NCBI GenBank assembly: GCA_032164245.1
Contig: JAVMKO010000005.1
Location: forward strand, 59,009,442-59,073,441
DNA: 64,000 nt
Reading direction: 5' to 3'
Origin: Sternotherus odoratus
Taxonomy: Eukaryota > Chordata > Testudines > Kinosternidae
In this document: positions 23,736 to 35,282 of the stretch, in pieces
How positions within the stretch are numbered: the stretch's first letter is position 1
How the letters are laid out: every line of letters begins with the position of its first letter
Translations under genes and position numbers: made by a program
Notes under the pieces: generated by a model
Database searches by the model: none
What the model saw: the letters and a program-made list of their open reading frames with translations, nothing else
What the model was told of the DNA's origin: nothing

Positions 23736-24114
23736 ATCTAGTCCAGTATCCTGTCTTCCAGCAGGCACCTGATGCTTCAGAGGGAATGAACAGCCACTGT
23801 CATGTCAAGAGCCTGCACTCTGTTTCTGAGGGTCATGACCTGCTTGCACGTATGACACTTTCCCAGAAGTGAGGGAACTCGATAGCCCCTAGTCTGCTGC
23901 AGGACTTCTATCTGCATTATTTTTGCCCTTGTGTCTGTGGGTTTTGTTTTGTGGGAGGCGTTTCTCTACACTTAAGCCAATAATATTTGTTAGGTTAATA
24001 TGACTGTAATACACTTTTTCTAAACACCGCTGTTTTATATATTATATTTATGTATTACTGGTACATGTAGATAATCCATATCAATACACAATAGTGTATT
24101 ATATAATGTATTAA

Positions 24115-24147
24115 GTATTTTTATATTTATATTTATATTTATATATA

Positions 24148-24192
<45 letters not shown>

Positions 24193-24242
24193 CATATAAA
24201 ATATCTATATCTATATCTATATCTATATCTATATCTATATCT

Positions 24243-24273
<31 letters not shown>

Positions 24274-24292
24274 TATCTATATATATATATAT
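24115..24292. repeat. AT-rich microsatellite, (TA)n and (ATATCT)n
   Basis: Blocks of TATATTTA and TA dinucleotides, then about ten hexamers ATATCT from 24201, then TA runs to 24292. The minus-strand frames through it encode only Ile/Tyr/Asp repeats. Confidence 0.95.
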
Positions 24293-27200
24293 ACACCTGG
24301 TTTTAATATTGTTAAAATATCCCGGAATCAAATACACAGACTAGTGGTCCAAACGCTGACAGGATTTTGGTTTTGCCATGCTACTGTATTTACAGTCAGA
24401 GATATCAGTCTATTTAATAAAATCCACGCTTGAAATATCTGTGATGAATAGGAAACTTTTCCAGGCAAGTGCTCTCTGCTTCTGGCATTTAAGATGGCAC
24501 TTGAAAAATAAAAGGCTGAAATTTTAAGTGTTCATTAATCTCTTCAGCCTTGGACAAATATCTCAAAAATAAGACCCTAAAGGCTGAGATTAAAGATCAA
24601 AAGTGCTGAACACTCAAGGTGTTTACAGTTACAAAAAGGTGACCCACATTGGAAAATTTTGGTATTAATCAAGTTGTGATAATTAATAAATAATCATTTG
24701 TCAATCCATCACCAATTAATGGATCATGAATAGAAATGGTAAGGGTGAATCTACGTTTAGCAAGAGGGATTCTCTCAAGTCTGGATAAGTTTAATAATAA
24801 ACCTTGGATAAGTCATTTTGATTTTATTTGCTGATTATCGGTTAGTAAAGACAGCACATATATAGAGAGGCATACAGTTACCAACAGCTGTGGAAGATCT
24901 TCCCTACAGTTCTCTGACAGTCTGTGTCCAGCCTGCAGATGATCTCATTTCCTTATGATCTTTTAGTGTAATTGTACCCTTTGTTGTTCTCCTTGTTTAT
25001 CATTATAATCCTTAACTGTTTCCTCCCTTTTTTCACTTTCTTCTCCTTATCTCTGGTTTATTTCCTGACAAATGTTGCGGTTAATATGGTAAAATATCTG
25101 TAAAAGCAATCTTCATGTGGTGCGGTTAAGATTGCAAAAAATTTCTGTAACAGAACTTTAAAAAATATATGCTGAAGGTTAAGATGTCTTAGTAGCAGAG
25201 CATCATGGGAGTCTTGCTCCCAGGCAAGCCTTAACATCTTTCTTGGCCTATATTAAATGTCTCCAGGGCAATTTAAAGATGTAGCAGAGATCCAAAAGCC
25301 CATTGAAATCAATGAGTGTTTTTTCCCTGAGTTCAGTGGGTGTTGGGGTAGGACCTAAATGACCAGTCAGTACAACTTACAAGCTTAATAATAATAATAA
25401 GTGTCCAATCCTAGAAAATAAGCCTAAAGATCCCTTTTAAATATGCTTGGTCATTATTTTTTCTCTACATACGCTTGATAGTGTGTGTGGTATGGTGGAT
25501 TTTAGCTAGAAATTCAGTTATTTTAAGAGTAATTTTAACTCTAAAATTCCATGGAGGACACATTTGCTGCAGAGGGGTTTTCTACCCCATCCATCCGGTC
25601 CGCTGGCAAGACTGGCAGTATTCGGAGAAAGGACTAAAAGTTCCATATTTAGGTGAATGTATGTTTAGGTGGAGTCCTATTGCCCTGCACAAATAGCATA
25701 CAGGTGCATAAGCCACTATATTTTAGTCTATGGTCTGGAGGAATAATGACACTAGAGGTCTGCTACCTGAATTAATTCCCTACCCCCGAGCTAAGAGACA
25801 TATATTTTGGCCACTGATTGGCTTTTTTCAGAAAAAATGAATTAACCTATAATAAAACCTCTAATTTTAAAATGATATTGCTGATGACCATTCCATTGCC
25901 ATGATAAACCCTACCTAAAGGTTTCCAGTTGAGGGTATAAAGAGCAATGCAAGATGAAGAACATATGCAGCTGTTCAGTCCTGTAAGGCAGATATTTCAG
26001 AATGGTCTTCAAGAGCGAAAGCCATGTGGCCTTTCTGAAAGCTAGTCTTTTATCAAAAGGTTGGTGAGATTTAGAAATCCTTCACTACATCAGCACATCT
26101 TCAAAGTTCTTAACATTCTAGCATATAAGAAACAATGGCATTTTTAATGATGCTGGTAGATTGACTGTTCTTGGACTTTTACTCTAAAACAATGTTCCCC
26201 TGAAAGATACAGAATCGGGGCTTTTAGACAATTTTAATGCAGATCAAGATCATGAATATGATAAATGGCTCAAATTACATGGAAAAGGCATCTGCCCAGA
26301 CATGCTTGATTTTTTTTTTAAATTGTGATTATTTATGTATTTTTATATACCTGAAATGCAGAGAAACACATTACATGGTTTAGAAAGATTAGTGTTGTGC
26401 TCAATGACATTCAATGGAATGTGTTAATCTCAAACTTTCTCGGGAATTTGCTTCTCCCATGTTGATCTAAAACAGTCCACATGTGGTCATAATGCTGGCA
26501 TTCTGCATAAGTCACTTATTCCAGAGGGTTTTGGGGGAAGGTTGAGGGCCTGTTCCCAGAGACAGTGAGGGTAGAAAACGGCTTTTGTCGATGATTCACT
26601 GATTAACTGAGGTGCGTTGAATTGGTTTGTTCCTTTGGAATGTTTGTATTTAATCCTGTTGGGTACGTTATGCTGTTGCAGGATTAAGTAAATGTAAAAC
26701 CTCTAGATCTCTTGTACAGGAGTCCTTTTATTCTTTCTTGTAAATAAATGTACAACTTGTTTTCTCATTTCAAATTGCTTAATTATTATTGCCAGCCTGG
26801 TAATAGATGCTAGGGCCTTCCACGTCAATGTTCTATTAATGGAGAAATCAGTGACATGGAGTCTGCAGATATTCTTAATGCAATTTATTTATTTTACACC
26901 ATATGTACCAGTCCTTGAATGGAGGGGCTCACAAACAGCACTGAGGCAATAATCTGTTTCAGGAATCTCAGCTCAAACACCAATGCCCCAGTCCCAGGGA
27001 GCAACTTTTTGCTTCAAGAGTCCACTCTGATTAGGGAGATTAAGATAAAGAGCAAACTCTTTTGCTGCTTGCCACAACTTCCCAAAATGATCTGCTCCAG
27101 AAAACCAACAATGCAGGCATTTCTTCAAGAACTGAATGAGGTCTGCATGCTGAGAAAAAAGACATTATAAAATGGTGCGCCACAGTTCCACCAGGGGCCT

Positions 27201-27817
27201 CTGGCCACACCAGTATGTAACAACTAAATAACCAGATATTGACTCATGCAGGTGTCTTTAAATTAAACATTTTTAAAGATAAAAGTAACTGTAGCCTATT
27301 TGGAGCCAGGTCTTGGTACAGTTCTCTACTTCTTAAACATGCCATTCATTGAAAGTATTAATTTCCATTATGGTCAAGACTCTGCCAGTTATATGTTAGT
27401 GGAAGCCAACTATAATAAAAGTCCTTCTATAGTGGAGTGAAAGTCCCAGATTGTGTCATTGCATTTCAGTTGACTTTCACTCTTCTTACAGTGGAGCTTC
27501 ACTCCATTTTTACCAAAGTTTCATTTCATTCAAAGGATCAATCTTAGGTGAAGAAAATTAGGTGTGTTTACGATTTGTTAGCTAACATGTTTAGTAATTT
27601 AATATAATTTTAAACACCATTTTGTGCCTAGTGTAGTCACTAGTGTTAAACTGAATACCTGGGGGAGAAAGAGAGGAGCTTTTTTTCTGAAAATTGGAGT
27701 ACATTCCTTCCTCATTCATAACTTTAAAATTGGCAGCTTTAGCTTATGACACTTCAACATTTTTACAGCCAAAAGTACCCAGCAACCCCTGCTCTCATGC
27801 CCTCCCACCCGTACCCC
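24293..27817. other. Gene-free stretch, 3.5 kb
   Basis: No exon or clear transposon. A core-motif copy (CCCATTGAAATCAATGAG) occurs near 25300. It is mostly unique-looking AT-rich DNA. Confidence 0.4.
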
Positions 27818-27819
27818 TA

Positions 27820-27918
27820 GGGTGACTAACATTAAGTGTTAAAAATAGGTATGGGGGTGGGGGGTAACAGGAGCCTATATAAGAAAAAGACCCCAAAATT
27901 GGGACTGTCTCTATAAAA
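27820..27918 (-). mobile_element. Truncated MITE, same family as 40838-40957
   Basis: Left end TAGGGTGACTAAC, then GTAACAGGAGCCTATATAAG and GGGACTGTCTCTATAAAA, matching the complete copy at 40838. It is cut by the hAT-like insertion at 27919 and its right end is not recognisable after it. Orientation is nominal. Confidence 0.75.
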
Positions 27919-28039
27919 CAGGCTTGTCCAACCCGCGGCCTGCGGGCCGCATGCGGCCCAGGACGGCTATGAATGCGGCCCAACACAACTCATCTTTTTC
28001 CAATGTGGCCCAGGAAAGCCAAAAGATTGGACACCCATG
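27919..28039. mobile_element. 121-bp hAT-like mini-element with perfect 8-bp duplication
   Basis: Starts CAGGCTTGTCCAACCCG and ends AGATTGGACACCCATG; the outer 13 bases are inverted repeats with three or four mismatches. CTATAAAA occurs directly on both sides (27911-27918 and 28040-28047), a perfect 8-bp target duplication typical of hAT. The interior GCGGCCTGCGGGCCGC and GCATGCGGCCCAGGACGG resemble a mammalian short hAT-like repeat as I recall it. Confidence 0.85.
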
Positions 28040-28047
28040 CTATAAAA

Positions 28048-29930
28048 CCTTACCTACCCCCCACAATGGCAGAAATTACAATTTTTGTATGTAGATGATC
28101 ATATAAATATTTTCAAAGGGCTGTTTATACATGTGTTTCGGGCCTGATTTTCAAACCCATTGAAGTCAATGGGATTCTAGACTCCTGTAGATTTGGATTG
28201 GGCCCTATAATCACTTTGGAACTTGGTCATTTGATAGAACTGTAATGATAAAGGTTCTTTTCTTCCAGTAGTTTTGCTTGAAAACTACTAAAAATGACTT
28301 AAGCCTTGCCAGTGGTTTTGTAGGCAAAAATCTGGCCTGCTCTTTGGTATGTGCTTACTGTTATATGTGGAGGTACCCAGATTTATGTAACTGATGCATG
28401 TCAAACTATAATCCATTTGTGGTGCTCTCCTACAGATTGCTATTACAACCTGTCAGATAATGTTTATTCCAGAACAGAGCAGTCAGCAGTGCAAAAGGTA
28501 TGAAACATTTCTACCATTATAAAATGCTGTATCCAATTTTATTGACCCTCATAACTGTGTCATCAATCGTCAAGCTGCAGACACCTTAGAAAGGTGTGCA
28601 TATGTCCGCTGCATTTCACTGTCGAACTGAAAGCGTATTGATGTGAAAACTGCTTCCTGTGGTTGGCTAAAGTCAGTCTGCAGCATGATGCATGCTCGCA
28701 GAGTTGAGTTTGAATGTGAGTGCAGATGCTTCCTCCAGTGCTGATCCACATGGATTCCTTTATCTACTATATCCTTCGTTTTGCAACCCAAAATTCAGTT
28801 CGTCAAGAATGCTGAGTCATGTGGTTTAGCCTGCTGTCGTGAAAATTTAATGGTGCAAAACCTGAATAAACACTGAGACCAGTGAGGGTTTTTTTTTTTC
28901 TGTGGGGGGTGGGGTGGGGTAGTGACCATGAATAACCCAAATATGATGACGTGACTTTGGGTGCAATCTCTGCCTGAAACTCCTAATCCAGCATGTGTTT
29001 AACCCAGTGGCATGTAAATCCCAGGAGTTAAATTAATCAAGATGGTTTGTCAAGTCCCTGACCCTGTTACCAGTTTAGGGAAACTACAACTCTAATCTTA
29101 AATCATGTCCCAATTGGCAGAGATGATGTATGAAAGGGAGAGTACATCTTAACACACACATTTTATCAGAAGCCATAGCTCAGGAAGATAGCCAAAAGGC
29201 ATGAATGTTTGTATGCTGGGCCTAGGGTTTTTTATTTGTTTGTTTTTGGCATCCCCATTAATAACTAGGTACGTTTCCATTTAATCACATCTTCAGCAAG
29301 TTTTGTTAGGAGTTAATGATTGCATGTTTAATTGTGGAAATAAGCACCAACCAAGCCAGTCATTCACTCTTACCCCAAGGGAGCTATATTTCTTGGAAAG
29401 CACTGATGGAAAAGTCAATGTGCTTGAGTCTCAGCTGTGGCATAAAACCCATAGCACATTGTGTTTATGCCACTGTGTTCATGTCATTTCAGTGTGTGTC
29501 TGTGAACAGGAGGGGTTAAAGGTACATTTCTGAGCTTATATTTTTGGTTTCCATCATTCCAATGACACCTACTTGCATGTCTTGTCTCTTTTGCCCTATT
29601 AATGTTATCGTGGAGAGGGGTGGTGAATATGAGGGAATATGAGGGGAATATGAGGTGTTCCTTAGATATGTTCCTTAGATATGTGAATTAAGAAATATGA
29701 CCACTAGATGAAATTACTCGTGAACGACCAATGTGAAGGGATTTGGAAAAGAAAATACTCCAGTAAACAGTATATTATGGAATTAGCTGAAACAACATTT
29801 GATTACTCCCGTGTGTTTAGAGATATTATCTGAGGTGATTGAGTTTATAGAACCAAACCACTGGATCTTGACACTTTTGAAAAGCTTGTATCCATGTGTG
29901 AACTTTGTTTGCCAACCTCATCTCCATTTA
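28048..29930. other. Gene-free stretch
   Basis: A core copy, CCCATTGAAGTCAATGGG, lies at about 28158-28175. No exon or other element recognised. Confidence 0.4.
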
Positions 29931-30050
29931 GGACATGTCTACACTTTGAGCTGGAAGTGTAAATCCCATGTGAGCTCCGATTGGGTGAGTGTGCTAACAA
30001 TGAAGTGTAGCTGTAGCAGCATGAGCAGTGGCTAGTTTGCTCCTGTTACA
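29931..30050 (+). repeat. Interspersed repeat of the GGACATGTCTACAC type
   Basis: GGACATGTCTACACTTTGAG, then GTAAATCCCATGTGAGCTCC and TGTAGCTGTAGCAGCATGAG. The same order of blocks is found in the duplicated segments at 38332 and 39907. Confidence 0.6.
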
Positions 30051-33000
30051 TACCCATCCAAGTTACTATGATAGATGGTACAGGATTTTTTTTTTTTAAT
30101 CCTCGCTTGTTTGATTTAACTAGGTAACAGTCCCTGCTAATCTGTCAAGCAAGTGGAAAGGAAGGGGAAAAATCTGATTTTTAATTTGTTATGGTGTAAA
30201 GGGAAGCCCTCAGACACAATGCTATTAGTCAATTCATATTATCACTTCTTTTTCAAACTTTGTTAGCACTGATAGCATTTACAGTTTAAGATAATCATGG
30301 TATACAGTATAATGGTTTTCTATTGTATAGTAACAGGAGCCCCAGATCTACTGCTTTCAATGCACTTAAAAGAACGTACCGTATGTCTTCCACAATGAGA
30401 TATTACAGTTGCAAATGCAGATCTATATAAACTTTCTTTCAGGTGACCTTAAATCTTTTTGTTTGCAACCTATTTCTGTGTTGCTAAAATAGGAATAGTC
30501 CCAGTACACACACATGCTACCCAAATCTTCTCCCAAGTGTTTCACCCCATAGATCACCTTGTATTTAATAACATAGAATGGGACATTTTCTTGATTTACG
30601 ATCACACAACTGAAAAAAAAGGCAAACTACTACAATGGTATCCACTTCCTGAATTGAAAAATGAACTGTGGTCTCACAGCTCCCTTGAGTGTTTGGAAGG
30701 AGAATAGCATCTCTTAATAAAGCACTTTCCTATGAGTGGTGCACATTCATATAATTATTGTTTGCCTGGCAAATTTTCAACCATCAACAGAGAAAGTTTT
30801 CATTGATTGCCTCTTGTTGTAAGGAAGTAATAATGTTATCTCTGCCTTTCATGAACTATACAAATCAGAGAAAACAGAAAGAGCTAGAGAGACTAGGTGG
30901 GAATAAAATACAATGTGGTGGGAGTTATTTCCCGTATCCCTGCATAAAAGTACAGGGTCATGGTGTCTGTGCACAGGCACTAAGTATATAGATGAAGGTT
31001 TTCAGAGATGGCTACTGATTTTTGGATGCTCAGTCTGAGACACCTAATGGGAGCCTAATTTTCAAAAAGTGCTGAACCATCCTTTGAAACTGAAAACTCA
31101 GACCCTTTGTAAACTGCCTCAAATCAGGGACCCCAAATTGCTTGTCACTTTTGAAAATCTGGCCATTGTGTAGTAATTTGGAAAATAAAATGTTACCATT
31201 TTGCTACAGGGTTGCAAATGGCTCAAGCTCCTAGAAACCATGACATGAAAACTACATATGAGAAATATTGTTTAAAACACCCTAAGCCTTGTTAGCCCAG
31301 ATAGACTTCTGTTGAAACAGGAATTACTTTGAAGTGGTTGCAATCATTTGGACCAGCATCTCACTGAATTGATTAGAAAGTGACACTATGCTTGATCCTA
31401 ATCCCATTAAAATCAACGGGAAAACAAACATTCAATTTGAAGGCACTGGATCAGTCCCACTATATTGTGGTGGGGAAAACAGCGGGAAACCATTATATGT
31501 TATAGTAATGCACTGCTATGCCAGGGATGTATCTGTGTACACATCTTTGTGTAAATCTATAAAAAATGCAGTTGCAATATTTTCCTCCTAATTATGTTGT
31601 TTTATGAATCATGACTGTATATTTCATGATTGACATAACTTATTTTTCAAGTGATACATTGACACAAATTCTTGTCCTGTTGAAGTGAATGAATTTTGCC
31701 ACTGACTTCAGTAGGACTGGAATAAATAATTTGCACTCACCAATTTTCACCACCTGGGATCTGTCCATCCCATAAAATGTGTGCATCACTAAGACAATTC
31801 TGTGATTTCAGTTTTTGTGCATAAATTGAACTTGCTCAATTTCCAGTAATTTGGTGAAACTTAGCAGCACAAGAAAACAATGGTTAAGTGCTGCTATAAT
31901 GTATACCCAGATTCTATCATTTGTTTTTTGGAGGAAATGTGTAAGAAAGCTAATTAAAGAACAAGAGAAATTGAGAACTTATATCTCCTTGCAATATACA
32001 AGGGGAGGTTGAGCTGCAGTATAGGCATAACTAGATGGCAGTTATCTTCTGTTTTTCAGACTTCCATTTAGTTTGGCAATTTTGTAATAGACCAGGAAGA
32101 AGACACATCCATCTGTGCTTGTTGACTTCTCAGACATCAAATTTTTAGACCTATACAGTGGATAAAAATAAGTTCAGCAGACTTCTAAATGGAGAGAACT
32201 GACATGAAGGATGAATGAAAAGACGCCTCTTCACCTCTGAAATGAATCCAAACTTAATAATTGTTTTTTTTCAGGTTCGTAGCTGCTTATACGTGCTGTA
32301 GTTTTTTTCTCATTAGTTTTCACATGCATCTGTATTTCAAAGTTCCAATCAGTATACAAATACCAAAATATCAGGGTTATGTTTTAACAAGCATAACCAG
32401 AAGCAGGAAGTATGAAATGAGACAATCCTTGTTTCTCATGGTATTTCCAGTCCAGTAATTCCTATCTAAGAGCACTGATTTCAGATTAGAATCCAAACCA
32501 AATCTGAACTCCGAACCTTTTTGGTGGTGCAATTGAAGTAGATGATGAAAAGAAATAAAAAGGGGTGGCAGAAGACTAAGTTAAATAAATTCAGGCATAC
32601 TGAACCATCTGTCATTTTCTTTCTCCAATATTTCCTATATTTTTATGTCCTAAAGTCACAAAAACTTGGTGACATTGGGTACAATTTTCAGAAATACCTA
32701 AGGGACATAACAGCCTAAGTCCATTGCAAGGAAATTGTGATTTAAAAGGAGATTTAGGTGTATTGTGAAAATTTTACCCAGTATGCCATCATTCTTCCAA
32801 AATATCAGCTGTACAGATCCTGTGATCTTCATGGGTACCCAAATGTTTTAACAGTGAACTGACAAAATCAATATAAGCAGAGATTGTTTTGCTGATCTAC
32901 TTGCTGTACATTCACTGTTTAGGCTGTGAGTGACATTAAATAAATTTTCAGTGTTTTTGATTATTTTAATCTAATGTGGCTAGCTTAATTCTTCCCTGAA

Positions 33001-35076
33001 GGCTGTCACAATGGTGTATAAATCCTCCTGGTCCAGAATGTGCCATTGTGGACTGCCACTGCACTGACTACAGTGAGACTGCTGGGTGGCATAGATTCTG
33101 AGATGGCTTCAGTAAATCAGGAAGTACCAGAAAGATTTTGGAGGAAAGCAACTTTAAAAAGAGGAAGTTGAAAACTTATTCCTGTACTAAAAGTCTCCTC
33201 ATGGCTGTGTGTGTGCACACACAGCAAATATGTCATTTTTGTTTTGCAATACATCTTATATATAATACACACACACACCAAATAGTATCTAAAAGAGAGA
33301 GAGAAGATTTGGAATTATGTTCTGTGCTCACTCTTTTTAGAATAATCTCATTGGTACAAATAGTAGACCCCTAAATTAAACAAAGATCTCGTATACTCTT
33401 TGTTTAATTAGTCAGGGATGTTCACTGTTGACGAAAATGATATGAAAAAAAATGGAAAAGTTCCTTCCTTCTTTTAAAACCTAACTTTCAAAAACTGATC
33501 TGGATACATTTTAGTAGAAAGCATGACTACAGCATTTTATTGCAAGTATCAGAATTACCTTTTTTTCTGGATAATCAAGTTACCAAGGATGCTTGTAAAC
33601 TGTTGTAGAAGAGAAAAGATCAGTTAACATATAAGCATACGTGAACCCCTTCCTTCCACTGCCTCAATCTCAGAGATGGGTTGCTCAACAGGTACTGCTT
33701 TGTGATCTGCTATTCAAGCTAATATTGACTGACAGCGTTATCATTAATATTAAAGAGATGCAGGCACATAGTAGATTAGAGAATGTTTCAGTTGCTTTTT
33801 ACAACAGTAGTAGAGCAGGTATAGCTATCCCATCAAATGGAGGAATCCCATAGCTGCCAGTTCTGGGACTGTAAAGGCTTTGTTTAGCCACTAGGATGCA
33901 GCCAGTACCTTAAAAAAAAAAATCTATGCCTGAGTAGCTTTGGTTTGCTTCTGGCAGACACACCTATAAATACTTCCAGATGGTGGCAGTAGTGCTATGT
34001 TTTTTTCAGTGCTGTTCAGGTTCATATCATGTACTCTTGGATCACAATGTTCTACGCAGTGACTGGGTGGTTGTACATAAGGCCTAACTTTTCCAACCAA
34101 TAACTTGAGTACTGTTCAAATTCTGGATTTCACAGTATGTGAAGGGTGTAATTCAGACTGTTCAGACCAAAAGATTTCACTATGAGATTGATAAAGGCAA
34201 TTCAAGGTATCCAGTAAATGGTAAGGAATCTGACTTTCTCTTCTTCTTTTTGATTTGAAAGAGTGGGCTGTATTTCATATTGCTCAAAACATTTTAGCTT
34301 TAATAAGGCTTCCCTTAGGGAACTGGATCTTTATCCCGGTGTCTACATGTGGCTTATGACTGTATTTAGCCATCTGCTCTGTACGGTTGGTGTTCAAGCC
34401 AAATGATAACATGGCTTAGCAGGGAAAACACCTAGAAGTTGTTTGACTTCTTTTTAATGTAGGTTCCTGCCTAGGCTAAATTATATTTTAATGTAATGTA
34501 AAAAATGTTAACAAGGTTTTGATTTTGCAAAATTTACAGTTGATCATAGGACTTGTTACTATGAGGAGTGTTACTGGAATAATAAATGTGTTTAAGTGTA
34601 TTATGTGGATTGGGCCTTGGGATAAGAAGAATACTTTGTGTCTTAACTTTAATGAAATAAGTTAAAACCATGATTTTGGAAATTGTATCTTCTGTCTTGG
34701 TTGTGTGTGTTACAACGATGTCGGGGACAACTTGGAGATGTTCCCAAAAGTTTTTGCAAGGAATGTGGAATCACATCCTAGGATCAATTCTTTGTCTTCT
34801 ATTGAGTTCCTATTATTAAACATATTTGTGTCTGGAGAGAGGCATTGTCTCTCTTTGGCATGACTGCAAACCACTTAGAATCATGTCTCTTACTGTTCAG
34901 CCAGCCCTGCACTATCAAGTAAGGAAACCAACTTTGTTTAATCCCCAATATCTGTGAGAATTAGTGAACATATCATACAGTATTTTGAAGAACCAATTAA
35001 AGGTGATTGGATTGATAGCCAGTTTGTCTGATACAGTGAAATGTTTTCCCTAAACTGAAAATCCTCCTTTCAAGAA
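30051..35076. other. Gene-free stretch, 5 kb, with ancient palindromic-family copies
   Basis: Copies of the dispersed near-palindromic family lie at about 31005-31170 and 32672-32785 (TTTGAAAATCTGGCCA; AATTTTCAGAAATACCTAAG). Core motifs also occur near 31400 and 31690. A short CA tract lies at 33268-33279. No exon seen. Confidence 0.4.
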
Positions 35077-35077
35077 A

Positions 35078-35282
35078 CAAGGTGGGTGAGGTAATATCTT
35101 GTACTGGACCAATTTCTGTCGATCAGAGAGAGAAGATTTTTAGCTGAAGCAGAGCTCTTCTTCAGCTTTGTGTAAGTTTGAAAGCTTATCTCTTTCACTA
35201 ACAGAAGTGTTTCTGATAAAATATTACCTTACCCACCTTGTCTCTAATATTCTGGGACCAGCATGGCTGCAACCCTGCATAC
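35078..35282. repeat. Inverted pair of tRNA-headed SINE fragments
   Basis: First arm (+): AGGTGGGTGAGGTAATATCT, then CTGGACCAATTTCTGTCGAT and AGCAGAGCTCTTCTTCAGC. Second arm (-): GAAAGCTTATCTCTTTCACT, ATATTACCTTACCCACCTTG, ending CAGCATGGCTGCAACCCTG. Both arms belong to the SINE seen in full at 37785-38046. Confidence 0.75.

Larger units (their letters stand above)
22595..23870. repeat. Interspersed repeat split by a nested hAT-like element
   Basis: The two halves, GACCAGCCATGCTGGGTCAG before the insertion and CCAGTATCCTGTCTTCCAGC then AGAGGGAATGAACAG after it, form one continuous repeat known to me from turtle and crocodilian genomes, whose family I cannot name. The insertion occupies 22647-23735. 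Confidence 0.65.

Noticed and set aside
24035..24337. 100-codon Ile/Tyr/Asp-repeat frame on the minus strand
   Set aside because: It is the translation of the (ATATCT)n and (TA)n microsatellite.
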